From a virus, in IMG/VR virus record IMGVR_UViG_3300048759_000165, positions 1 to 44,775 of that record: a stretch of DNA of 44,775 bases; one strand, given 5' to 3'. The notes beneath the pieces were generated by a model. It ran no database searches and had not been told where the DNA came from. It saw nothing but the letters and a program-made list of their open reading frames with translations. A program made the position numbers and the translations under genes. Positions 24,910-34,572 of the stretch are shown piece after piece; the first letter of the stretch is position 1, and every line of letters begins with the position of its first letter.

Positions 24910-27900
24910 ATGTCAGACCAATATGATCAGAAACAATACCCACTAATAGTAAGTCGTACACTTAATCCCTCGATGAAAGCCCTCGCCACCGTGGTGGCGC
25001 GGCACGACGCGGAAATCACTGACGCGGATATCAATTTAATCCAAGATCTTCAAGATTTAAAAAGGTCTCAGATACTTCAAGATAAATCGTGTGTAAGCGG
25101 CTGTTTGACTTACGCACCTCTGCAATATAATACAGCCATTGCTAATACTTTTTTCATCCCCACCTTTGATGTGTTGTGGAACAATATTGAAATACTAACT
25201 ATCGCTGGTAATATGAGTCCCGATTTAACTCAAAACCGTGTGCAAATACCCACACCCCAAAATTGGACACCAGGTGTTAACGCTCAAGATGCTCAGATAT
25301 ATGTTGTATTTCTTGAGATATGGTATCAAGCCCTTAATCCAGTTACCGGGCAGGGGTATTATCAAGATCCTATTACCGGTTTGAATTATTTTTATCCTTA
25401 CGGAGGAGTCAATCCCGATCCATCCAATGCTGAAATTGTACCTGATGATTCTATTGATCCGTTTGAGGGGTTGTTTACAACTGAGAGAGCACAGATCCAA
25501 TGGCGCATCAATGTTCAACCTGTAGCTCTAACTTATAATTTTCAGACCTACCAATTTGGTCTAGACCCTGATACCACAGATGCCTCACCTTATGGTGTTC
25601 CTCTTAATGTATACGCGCAAGCTGGGCAACCAGCCCCTATAGCAGCATCTCAGTACCAATTTTACAACATGGGGAATGTAAACGGGGATACAGGTTTATG
25701 GCGAGCTGGGTCTCCTCCATGGAATTCAATAACTACTTACAATCAAGGAGATGTTGTTACTTATTCCGGTTACACATATTCTAGCACTCAAGGTAGCAAT
25801 CTCAATAATATTCCGTCATCTAATTCATCGTGGGTAGTTACTAGTACAGGAAACGTAAATAATTCTTTGGGTACAATGGATGGTTACAGTTATGCAATGC
25901 CGCTGGCTGTTATCTTTCAACGTAACACCGGAATTTTTGATGTGAACTCCAATATATTTGGATGCGCGAGCGCTACTACCCCCAATTCCGGGGTATTGGC
26001 GAATCCCGTTTCTGGACGTTTTGATTCTCGATTAGCCGACCAGATATTTTCTGATAATGTAGTAGACACTCGTATCATAAACACTTTAGATGCTTGGGAT
26101 GGAGAACTTCTTTTAGGGAATGGATTTGGAGATTTAGTACAAGGTAAAACACAGTTAGCGCTTTCTCGTGGATTATCATCGGGCAATAAAGCAGAAGATT
26201 TAGGTTCCACTCTTCCTTACTATGTATCTATTGGCACAACCCCATCAGGAGGTACAATCCCTAATACATTCCCCGCTGGGTTATTTGATGGTTTTATGAA
26301 CGGGTTTAGTAGTGATGCACGAACTTATGAATCCACCTATCAAATTACTACGAGTCAAAAATCTACAGGCATCTCAGGAAATAACTGGGTGTTGGGGGAT
26401 TCCTTTACTATTACTTTACCTTCTACATCTCAAGCTACAATTACCGATATTAGTGTAACGGCTCTTGTAACTCAAGGTACAACCAAAGTGCCCGCAGCTT
26501 TGTTACAGGGTCAGATTACTATTACAGGGCTAGGGTCTTCATCCGCCACAGTTACCTTTACTACAAATCTTACCGGTACACTCTTTGATCCGGGGTCTAA
26601 TAATCTTTACGCCACTATTAGCACAACTTATGCAGCTGGTACGAATGTAAATCTTCAGCAAATTCCATTTACTGTGGATGGTGGAAGTATTTTTGACGCA
26701 CAAGCAGGTGCAACAATGCCTGTGTTTGGTATATCAGAATATGATGTACAAGTGCCACAAGTAGTCCTGGCACCGTCGAATCCTGTATATCAAACGGGGG
26801 GCGCTTCATTTGGTGTTTCAGCTAACTCTGTATATGCTATAAGTCCGAAATATTCTGATATTGTATTGGGTACAAAAATTTGGCTGGCAGTACCAGGTTC
26901 TCTGGGAACATCCCAGACGATAGGTGGAAATTCTGTAACTACTTTCATGCTTCCAATGACCGGCATATCCGGACAACTAAATGGTTTGTACTGTACCTCA
27001 GCATGGGATTTAGCTTCTGACGCACCCTATACAATATCTTCCTGTGTTATGACATCTACGACCCCAGCGGGAATTATGCTTGTTGTTCAACTCCAAGCTT
27101 CTGTATCCCCAAGCTCTACTATTATTTTTTCAATCTTAGCTCAAAACACTGTTCAAACTACTTACAACGCTCCGGTGAAAGGTATTACATCAATTGAAGA
27201 AACTGTTATGTTTGGTAACTATCAATTGAACCAAAACGCAAGCCAAAACTTTCCTTGTGATACGCGAGTCGTGGTAGAAAATGTAAGTCAACCCGGAGGA
27301 TCAGGCACACCCACTACAATAGTTTTAGGGGCTAATGGATGCACTATAAAGGGAATATCCGGAAATGATGTGTCAAGTTTGATTTGGGTAGCAGATAATT
27401 CAGGAAATTTAAATTCCCTTCCAATCACCAGTATCAATTTTGTAAATGATGTAGTAGTTGTAGTTGTGCCAGGTACTGTAAATCTAGTAGGAAATTCTGC
27501 TCAACCATTTTTATTTTGCGGTAGTATTTTGCCCGCCTTATCTGCTACATCTACCTTTATTGTAGAAATTCGTTACATACCTTATCAAGGGGAGGGTGTG
27601 ATTAATAGAGATTATGAAATTTTAGCATCAGAAGATAACGCACTGGTGACATCTAACGGAACGGGTTCCGCCCCAATTATTGGATTAACAGATGTTTATC
27701 CCTATAACAGAGAACTGCCAATTATTACCACGCTCCCAGCGCAATCAAGTTGGGGAGATGCCGGTCTGACTAACACTCCACTAGCTTCTGTATTCGATTC
27801 AAATTATGTAGCTATGCGAGCAGACAATGTAGAAACTACATTTTTGGTTCCTTTACATACAAATGATTTTATACCCCCTATCAATAAAGATACTCGTAAA

Positions 27901-28950
27901 ACTATACGTTTTATAACCCCAGGGCAGCGTGGCTTTGCTACAGCAACTCCCCACATCGGGTTCGCTATTACAGCCCCCACCCCTCGTACAGTATTAGGAC
28001 AGAATCTACAGAACACTACTGCACCAATTACTTTATACGTGGACAACTCCGGAGCTGGGAACGACAATAACAGCGGATTGACGGCGCTTGAAGCTAAGGC
28101 TACATTTGCTGGGGCTATGGCCGAACTTCCTCCAGTATTGAGTTTCCCTTGTGTAATTATTTTCAATTCAACTGGGGTGCCTTATAGTATTTCAGCTCTT
28201 CAAAGTTCCCTGCAAACAGTAGCTTTAGGGGATGGTGATATTCGCTCACAGAAACAGTACTGTTTGGGAAATTTGTCTCGGACTATTCAAGGAGAAGGCA
28301 GGTTAGTAATTTCTCAAGCCCCGCTTGCTTCGAGTCCAGTGATAATTACAGCATCAGGATTCGCAGGATTTGGAGATGGGCCTACGGCTGCTTTTTACAT
28401 TGATACCAGTCGAGTAATTTTAAATGGTATACAGTTTGTAGGGTTCACCAATCCAGCTATTGTAGCGTATAACGCTGATATTGATATGGTTGGATGCTCA
28501 TGGATTGGTAATGCACAAGCAGGGTCGTACATTGGTTGTGACAGCGTTATTCTAGATGGTGGATATACATCCTTGGCAGATAACACCACAGGACATGTAT
28601 GTGTGCAGTCAAATTTAACTTCTTCGAATCATAATCTCATAGTTAGCGGACCATCTGTCCCCCCAGAGCCTGGTATTTTTTATGTAGGAACTAGAGGGTC
28701 TACCGTAAATCTGCAAGTACATGCAGCTGGTTCTTCATCGCAGACAGATGAAAATTGGACAGTACCCACACCTACATTTATTGTAGTAGAAGCTCAATTG
28801 AATTCCAGTGTAGCAGTATCATCTACTTTTCAAACTAATGGATCGGCTGTATTACAAGCCAATTCTGTATTACAACAAACAGCAGTTACTAATTCGTTTT
28901 TAGGTGGGGTGGTGGTAGATGCTAGTTCGTCAGTAGTGACCCAAGTATAA
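24910..28950 (+). CDS. Large baseplate-linked fibre protein with C-terminal beta-helix
   Basis: This 1,346-residue protein likely joins the baseplate at its N-terminus and contacts the host surface at its C-terminus. The start has HDAEITDADINLIQDLQDLK, a helical pattern seen in baseplate-attached phage proteins, and later GRFDSRLADQIF in a conserved-looking core (about residues 330-400). Around 264-312 a carbohydrate-binding module 5/12-like segment is inserted (YNQGDVVTYSGYTY, ending SSW). From about 1042 the sequence reads LYVDNSGAGNDNNSG, the typical opening of a pectate-lyase-like right-handed beta-helix, which continues to about 1250 before a short beta C-terminus. GGAGG lies five bases before the ATG. 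It is the first of the rightward adhesin genes. Enzymatic cleavage of a polysaccharide is possible but no active site can be assigned. Confidence 0.6.
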   Translation: MSDQYDQKQYPLIVSRTLNPSMKALATVVARHDAEITDADINLIQDLQDLKRSQILQDKSCVSGCLTYAPLQYNTAIANTFFIPTFDVLWNNIEILTIAGNMSPDLTQNRVQIPTPQNWTPGVNAQDAQIYVVFLEIWYQALNPVTGQGYYQDPITGLNYFYPYGGVNPDPSNAEIVPDDSIDPFEGLFTTERAQIQWRINVQPVALTYNFQTYQFGLDPDTTDASPYGVPLNVYAQAGQPAPIAASQYQFYNMGNVNGDTGLWRAGSPPWNSITTYNQGDVVTYSGYTYSSTQGSNLNNIPSSNSSWVVTSTGNVNNSLGTMDGYSYAMPLAVIFQRNTGIFDVNSNIFGCASATTPNSGVLANPVSGRFDSRLADQIFSDNVVDTRIINTLDAWDGELLLGNGFGDLVQGKTQLALSRGLSSGNKAEDLGSTLPYYVSIGTTPSGGTIPNTFPAGLFDGFMNGFSSDARTYESTYQITTSQKSTGISGNNWVLGDSFTITLPSTSQATITDISVTALVTQGTTKVPAALLQGQITITGLGSSSATVTFTTNLTGTLFDPGSNNLYATISTTYAAGTNVNLQQIPFTVDGGSIFDAQAGATMPVFGISEYDVQVPQVVLAPSNPVYQTGGASFGVSANSVYAISPKYSDIVLGTKIWLAVPGSLGTSQTIGGNSVTTFMLPMTGISGQLNGLYCTSAWDLASDAPYTISSCVMTSTTPAGIMLVVQLQASVSPSSTIIFSILAQNTVQTTYNAPVKGITSIEETVMFGNYQLNQNASQNFPCDTRVVVENVSQPGGSGTPTTIVLGANGCTIKGISGNDVSSLIWVADNSGNLNSLPITSINFVNDVVVVVVPGTVNLVGNSAQPFLFCGSILPALSATSTFIVEIRYIPYQGEGVINRDYEILASEDNALVTSNGTGSAPIIGLTDVYPYNRELPIITTLPAQSSWGDAGLTNTPLASVFDSNYVAMRADNVETTFLVPLHTNDFIPPINKDTRKTIRFITPGQRGFATATPHIGFAITAPTPRTVLGQNLQNTTAPITLYVDNSGAGNDNNSGLTALEAKATFAGAMAELPPVLSFPCVIIFNSTGVPYSISALQSSLQTVALGDGDIRSQKQYCLGNLSRTIQGEGRLVISQAPLASSPVIITASGFAGFGDGPTAAFYIDTSRVILNGIQFVGFTNPAIVAYNADIDMVGCSWIGNAQAGSYIGCDSVILDGGYTSLADNTTGHVCVQSNLTSSNHNLIVSGPSVPPEPGIFYVGTRGSTVNLQVHAAGSSSQTDENWTVPTPTFIVVEAQLNSSVAVSSTFQTNGSAVLQANSVLQQTAVTNSFLGGVVVDASSSVVTQV

Positions 28951-28952
28951 TT

Positions 28953-31900
28953 ATGTCAAATCCAAATGTACCTCTTTATAATTCGGCTCCAGCAACGGCG
29001 ATTGTAGACCAAAACTACAATCTAACTTTAAGTTGGGTACCAACACCAGATCCAAACACTGGGTTGTATACGCTCTATGATCACTGGGATATATCATCTA
29101 CTGTTGATTCTCTCCCCACTCAATTGGTTAAGTTTTCCCCACCCGCTGGGTGGAGTACGGCGGGTGGTAGTTTAACTTTCACACAAGTTCTATCGGCAGG
29201 AAATGTTGTTACTTTAAGTATGCAAGCATGGTTAGATACAGCAGAAACTACTTATCTAACTAATCCATGGGAAATTTCAGACCTTGCAACCCCAAGATTT
29301 TTTCCCAACGCTTTAGTGTCTTCTACTTTAACCTTTTACAACGGTACATCAAATTCTACATCCCTAGAGTTGGGACAACCTCTTACTGTAACTCTCAATC
29401 CAGCTTATGTAGCTGCCGGTCAATGGCAAATACTTTGGCCCGATGGAACTAATACAGGTTGGTTACCTTTGTCTATTCGAGCAATTACTAAATCTTTCTC
29501 TACACCGGGAGCTGGAAATGTAGTAATTCAAACTCGTTATAGCTATTCTGGAAGTCAATATGACCCGCCCACTACACTTATTCGTCAATTTACCCAACAA
29601 ATTTATGTAGTTGATCAACAGTCTCCCCAAACACAAGGAACCACCGTAGGGTTAACTGGTTATTTAGGTATCAGTGGACAACAAGGATTTGAAATTGTAA
29701 CATCTTCCACACCAGGATATACAATTCAACCTTGGGAAGTCATCGCACGAGCAATTGTCAGAGACACAATTACTAATGAATTAAAACTTCTGGTTGCGAC
29801 ATCCAGATATTCCAATGCTAGTTCTTTATTTGGCACTATGGCGGTGGATGTGTTTCCACTGGAGGGTCGTCCTCACGCAAAAGGGCTGATTACTCCTCCG
29901 TACGAATTGACAACTACATCACAAACAGAAACATCGCCTGTAGTAATATCTACTACATCTCTTCCAAATTTGATTGTAGGTAAATCTGTAACTCAAATAT
30001 TGGGGGGAGTACCACTGCAATTAACTACGAGTGCGGGAAGTGGCATAGCTCCTTTTATTTGGAATTCTACAGGACTGCCAAATGGCATTGTAATGAATAC
30101 TAGTGGAGTAGTTAGTGGAACACCATTGGAATTAGGATTGTTCTACGCAACTTTTTCTGTGCAAGATTCCAGTATTCCATTCTCTATCGCAGAAGTAACC
30201 TTACCTCTATTAGTAACAACTGATTTGTTAGTTGAAATAGCTCCGGGGCAGACTGACGCTAACGGTAATACTTTAGTACAAACTGGAAGCACTTTGGGTT
30301 GGGCTCAAGTTAATACACCGTATGCTGTTCAGATGCAGGTTGGAAATATAAATACTTCAGTGTCTATTCCTGGAGGACTTCCTCCTTATACTTGGAGTAT
30401 TCCAGCGGGCGCTTTACCAGTTGGTTTGAGCATCAACCCCAATACAGGATTGATATCGGGAAGTCCTTGTACTTATAACTCAACCACAGACTTTTCTACT
30501 GTTTATTCAGCTACAGTTCAGGTAACAGATGCTATTGGTGCTAAAGCCACTCAAACTTACACTATGCAACTAGAGCCTGCAATGTTGACTTTTGGGCAAC
30601 TAGATCAACCAGTGATATACGCTACACAACAGTTTAGATTAGTGGTTCCCGTTTTCGGTGGACTGTCCCCTTATGTTTTGTCTGATTTTTTAATTCCATC
30701 ATCTGATTCTTCTTACTACAGTACCGCTAGTTTGATCGATGGACAGGTGATACTAGATTGTAATTTCCCTCAAAATGCTACGGGGGTTCACACGTTTTCT
30801 CTTATCGTACGTGATAGCGCATCTCATACTGCTAACTCGTCTTTCAATGTTAACGTAGAGTCGCAAACAAACGAGTCATTTTTAGTGCCAGGTTTCTTAG
30901 ATTATGCGTGGCAAAGCTCTACTGATGTTTCTAAACCCACTCCTATACCAGTCACAGGTAATTTTTCAGGGTTTATTTTAAACGGATTGATTGTTGAACT
31001 AGATGCCGTTGCCGCGGCAGCGGGGGGAACTACAATCTATACAGATAGTGGATTTGGGTGTTCTTTTGGTGGAGGATCAGCAAACGCTTATGCTGGGTAT
31101 ACTTTTGCCGTATCGGGATTCCAAAACTCAGTTAATAACGGAACTTTTTTATGTACTGCATCTACAACTAGCTCTTTGACTTTGAATAATCCAAACGGAG
31201 TAGCTGAAAATCTGTTTCCGATTACATTCACTTTAACTTCAACTTCGCCAGTTACAGGTGTTCTTACTAATGTTGATTCCCCTTTTATTACAACTACAAC
31301 ATACACTGGAACTGTTTCTGGGGGTGCTGGCAACGCTTATGCTGGGCAATCCTTTGAAGTAAGCGGATTTCCAACCGCCGCAAATAACGGAACATTCTAT
31401 TGTACTAATTCTTCATCAACTACTCTAACATTATCAAATCCTAACGGTGTAGCAGAAACTGGGATATCATCTCCACCTGCGACTGCTGTTCAATCTTCCG
31501 CTAAAGCTCTACAAGTTCAAAAAGGAGCCGTCTTATCAAACGGCATCACTGTAGCAATCGATCCTAATGTACCGGAAATTGAATTTTCTGGCCCACCGTC
31601 TGGAGTTATCGGAAATGCACAATACATCGTACCTCTCCAATTTCAATTAGAATTTGAAGGGAGTATACAGGCTACTATTTCACAAACCTTTACAACCTTA
31701 GCGGCTAATGCTATATCACCTCCTTGGCTCACCGGAGATATTGGGGCTATATCAACTACTACTCGTCCTTATTTATTTGGGGCATCGCAAAATGAACTGG
31801 TTGGATTAAATCCTCGTAAACCTTTTTATAATTCACCAAGCATTCCTGCTTTTAGTCCTACACCCACACCCACGGATGGTCCATGGGTAGCAGCCGTCCA

Positions 31901-34568
31901 GAGCGGTTCCGGACTTCCTCCTGGTTTGTCTCTTGACGCTAATACAGGATTGATTTATGGAACTCTGGTTGGTTCATATTTTAGTCCAAGTGTGATACAG
32001 TATGTAGGAACATCAGGGACAATTCACGGTACGGTGACAATTTCTTGGACAGTCGTCCAAAGTATGTTCCAGTTACAGGATAACATTATCGATAGTGAAT
32101 TACTAGGTACAATGTATCCATCAAATAGTAATATCTCTGTTCCTGGGGGTATTATTCCACAAACAGCTTCTATATTATACGGAAGATTGCCCTCTGGATT
32201 AACCCTCAGTGGTACCCCAACAGGACAAAATTTCTTGATCACCGGCACCCCACTGGAGGCTGGATACTTTGATGTCTGGTTTCAGATAACATCAACAAAT
32301 AATCAATCATCATATTTACACCACCGTTTTTCAATTAATTTTATTAATCCTTTGACAATTGTTACGACATTATTACCCAACATCAGCGCTCAATCTTTCG
32401 CTCCTTATTACGCGCTTTTACAGGGATTCGGTGGAGTACCGCCCTATACTTGGTCGTCAAGTAACTTCCCCGGAGGTACGGGTATCGGGAACTTCTCAGG
32501 GCTGACTTTATCTAGTAGTGGTGTAATATCTTCAGCATCTCCTTGGACGCAAGCCCCAGCTACTCCTACGGATTTGGGGGATATTTCTATAACTTTAACA
32601 GACTCTCGTGGTAGTAATTCGTCTGTAAACACATCTCTGGATTTATACTACAGTAATAGTTTGACTATTATAACTCCATCGCCTCACGGAATTGCAATAG
32701 TGACTGATGATCCTAATGGGTACGCTTTTATCATGCAAGCAGCGGGTGGAAATCCACCGTATTCCTGGAGTTATTCTGGTGGTACTTTGCCTAGCGGTAT
32801 ATCATTTAGTTCTTTAGGTGCGTTTTCAGGTATATGGACTGGAAGTCCATATGTCGCAACTCCAATTACGATTACAGTACAGGATAGTACTTCCCCGACC
32901 CCTGTTACTACATCGGCGGTTTTCAATATACAAACCGGATCACTTACAGCGGGGATTGAATTTTCAACTGGTAGTTTTAGTTTATTTAAGCCTCGTGTTG
33001 GAACTGTAGGGTTTATTCCACGAGGAGAACCATATCAAGGAACTCTTATAGGGATATGTACTCAGCCCCCAGTAGCATGGCAGATAGCTCCAACAGCAGC
33101 TTATTCCAATACTTTATTATCTGGATTAACTTTACAAGCTAGTGGTAACGGGGCTACGGCTACTATTTCTGGGACATACTCAGGAGTGCCTCATGTAGCT
33201 ACAACTATAGACGGAATATCTATTACACAAGTAGCTCGATCTGGAACCTTGACTACTATCACAGCTAATAATACATTACAAGTGGGGGATTATGTTATAG
33301 TAACATCTTCATCTAATTCATCACTGAATGGAACATGGCTTGTAACATTTGTAGATGGTACATTCCCAGCATCTAATACATTATTCAAATTTAATACTGT
33401 GGCCTCAGGTACAATTCTTCCCACAGCGGATACAGGAACAGCTACGGGATTGGGGTATATCATACGAGTAATCGCTGTCGATAATTTAGGTGATACAGCG
33501 GAGGCTCTGATACCCCTTATAACAGGAACTAACTTAGTTGTCATAGGGTGGGATACTATACCTCCATCGAATTCCCCCTTCGGATATTCTTTTCCTTTAC
33601 CGAATGATATTATTACAGCACCTTATGGTCCTCTTCAGCTTATCGCAACCCACGGAGTACCGGTTGGTACTAATACAGATGGTTATAATCAATACACCTG
33701 GAATAGCCCACAGTTTCCGTTAAACGGCCTCATACTCGCAGCGACAGGAGCAACATCAGGTCAAATATCTGGTGCAGCCTCATCTTTATTTAGTCCAAAT
33801 CCTTTGAATTGTAGCTTTACAGTTACGGACAGTATCTATAATCAATCTACAATTATTTTACCCCTATTTTCACAAGTATCTGGACTAACTATTACAACGG
33901 TTGTACTACCTAATGTAATAGCCGGTCGAGCTTACGGTCCGATACAGATTACCGCGGCACTGGGTACCCCTCCTTATACATTCTCTGTGTCTCCGCGTAC
34001 GGCTAGCCCTCTACCAACCGGAATCACTCTAACAAGTACAGGTGTTTTATCTGGTACTACTACTTTAGGTGGATACACAGAAAATGTGACACTGCGAGTT
34101 ACGGATAGTATCGGTGCTTATTCAGATACGACCTTCCCTCTGGTCGTTAAAGCTGGGTTGAATTTACAGACAGGTATCGACTATACGGACAGCACAAACA
34201 CTTTGTCTTTAGGGTATATAACAGCGGCGGGTAATACTAACGATATAACCCCCAACCCAAATTTGTCTTTTTATGTTATAGCAACAGGGGTAATTTCCAC
34301 CAGTTTGTCAAACCTTGTAATTACATTAAGTAACCCCAATGTTAATGCAAATCCCATCAGTCTAGTTAACGGGGTAGCTACATTTAGAATAAGTGAAACA
34401 ACATCAGAGGGATTGAGCTTAGCATCTTTAGGTGTCAATAATTTAAGTGTAACAGTAGTGGATTCAGGAGTTAGTGTTACCAAAACATTTACATGGACAG
34501 TATACAACGATGGAGTCATGGTGGTAGCCCCCGCAACGGGATCACTGCCAACACAAACAGTAGGATAA
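28953..34568 (+). CDS. Giant adhesin or fibre protein with about ten Ig-like (He_PIG-type) repeats
   Basis: This 1,871-residue protein is a chain of beta domains. From about residue 337 to 1735 I count around ten putative Ig repeats of the He_PIG type. Each has a GG-PPYTW-like strand, LPxGLxL, TGxxSGT and a terminal xVTDSxG strand; clear examples are GGLPPYTWSIPAGALPVGLS and GTPPYTFSVSPR. Two type A modules (about 692-752 and 781-835) and one type B module (about 1430-1500) interrupt the series. The N-terminus (1-300) is beta-rich and may attach it to the baseplate. There is no signal peptide. Such repeat proteins usually form long stalks for surface binding; this role is inferred. It lies two bases after the beta-helix fibre gene with no visible ribosome-binding site, so coupling is likely. 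Confidence 0.7.
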   Translation: MSNPNVPLYNSAPATAIVDQNYNLTLSWVPTPDPNTGLYTLYDHWDISSTVDSLPTQLVKFSPPAGWSTAGGSLTFTQVLSAGNVVTLSMQAWLDTAETTYLTNPWEISDLATPRFFPNALVSSTLTFYNGTSNSTSLELGQPLTVTLNPAYVAAGQWQILWPDGTNTGWLPLSIRAITKSFSTPGAGNVVIQTRYSYSGSQYDPPTTLIRQFTQQIYVVDQQSPQTQGTTVGLTGYLGISGQQGFEIVTSSTPGYTIQPWEVIARAIVRDTITNELKLLVATSRYSNASSLFGTMAVDVFPLEGRPHAKGLITPPYELTTTSQTETSPVVISTTSLPNLIVGKSVTQILGGVPLQLTTSAGSGIAPFIWNSTGLPNGIVMNTSGVVSGTPLELGLFYATFSVQDSSIPFSIAEVTLPLLVTTDLLVEIAPGQTDANGNTLVQTGSTLGWAQVNTPYAVQMQVGNINTSVSIPGGLPPYTWSIPAGALPVGLSINPNTGLISGSPCTYNSTTDFSTVYSATVQVTDAIGAKATQTYTMQLEPAMLTFGQLDQPVIYATQQFRLVVPVFGGLSPYVLSDFLIPSSDSSYYSTASLIDGQVILDCNFPQNATGVHTFSLIVRDSASHTANSSFNVNVESQTNESFLVPGFLDYAWQSSTDVSKPTPIPVTGNFSGFILNGLIVELDAVAAAAGGTTIYTDSGFGCSFGGGSANAYAGYTFAVSGFQNSVNNGTFLCTASTTSSLTLNNPNGVAENLFPITFTLTSTSPVTGVLTNVDSPFITTTTYTGTVSGGAGNAYAGQSFEVSGFPTAANNGTFYCTNSSSTTLTLSNPNGVAETGISSPPATAVQSSAKALQVQKGAVLSNGITVAIDPNVPEIEFSGPPSGVIGNAQYIVPLQFQLEFEGSIQATISQTFTTLAANAISPPWLTGDIGAISTTTRPYLFGASQNELVGLNPRKPFYNSPSIPAFSPTPTPTDGPWVAAVQSGSGLPPGLSLDANTGLIYGTLVGSYFSPSVIQYVGTSGTIHGTVTISWTVVQSMFQLQDNIIDSELLGTMYPSNSNISVPGGIIPQTASILYGRLPSGLTLSGTPTGQNFLITGTPLEAGYFDVWFQITSTNNQSSYLHHRFSINFINPLTIVTTLLPNISAQSFAPYYALLQGFGGVPPYTWSSSNFPGGTGIGNFSGLTLSSSGVISSASPWTQAPATPTDLGDISITLTDSRGSNSSVNTSLDLYYSNSLTIITPSPHGIAIVTDDPNGYAFIMQAAGGNPPYSWSYSGGTLPSGISFSSLGAFSGIWTGSPYVATPITITVQDSTSPTPVTTSAVFNIQTGSLTAGIEFSTGSFSLFKPRVGTVGFIPRGEPYQGTLIGICTQPPVAWQIAPTAAYSNTLLSGLTLQASGNGATATISGTYSGVPHVATTIDGISITQVARSGTLTTITANNTLQVGDYVIVTSSSNSSLNGTWLVTFVDGTFPASNTLFKFNTVASGTILPTADTGTATGLGYIIRVIAVDNLGDTAEALIPLITGTNLVVIGWDTIPPSNSPFGYSFPLPNDIITAPYGPLQLIATHGVPVGTNTDGYNQYTWNSPQFPLNGLILAATGATSGQISGAASSLFSPNPLNCSFTVTDSIYNQSTIILPLFSQVSGLTITTVVLPNVIAGRAYGPIQITAALGTPPYTFSVSPRTASPLPTGITLTSTGVLSGTTTLGGYTENVTLRVTDSIGAYSDTTFPLVVKAGLNLQTGIDYTDSTNTLSLGYITAAGNTNDITPNPNLSFYVIATGVISTSLSNLVITLSNPNVNANPISLVNGVATFRISETTSEGLSLASLGVNNLSVTVVDSGVSVTKTFTWTVYNDGVMVVAPATGSLPTQTVG
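31027..31209 (+). repeat. Beta module type A, first copy in the giant fibre gene
   Basis: It encodes TTIYTD, then NAYAGYTFAVSGF, NNGTFLC and LTLNNPNGVAE. It shares the 15-base word AACGCTTATGCTGGG (31083-31097) with the next copy, 249 bases further on. Confidence 0.85.
31293..31457 (+). repeat. Beta module type A, second copy in the giant fibre gene
   Basis: It encodes TTTYTGTVSGG, NAYAGQSFEVSGF, NNGTFYC and TTLTLSNPNGVAE. It is the closest match to the module in the antisense gene at 23781-23949, although the neighbouring copy is only 83 codons away. Confidence 0.85.
33240..33452 (+). repeat. Beta module type B, copy 2 (divergent)
   Basis: TITANNTLQVGDYVIV, then SSLNGTWLV and a final DTGTA match the type B pattern, with a longer loop before the DTG. 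Confidence 0.6.
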
Positions 34569-34572
34569 AAAT

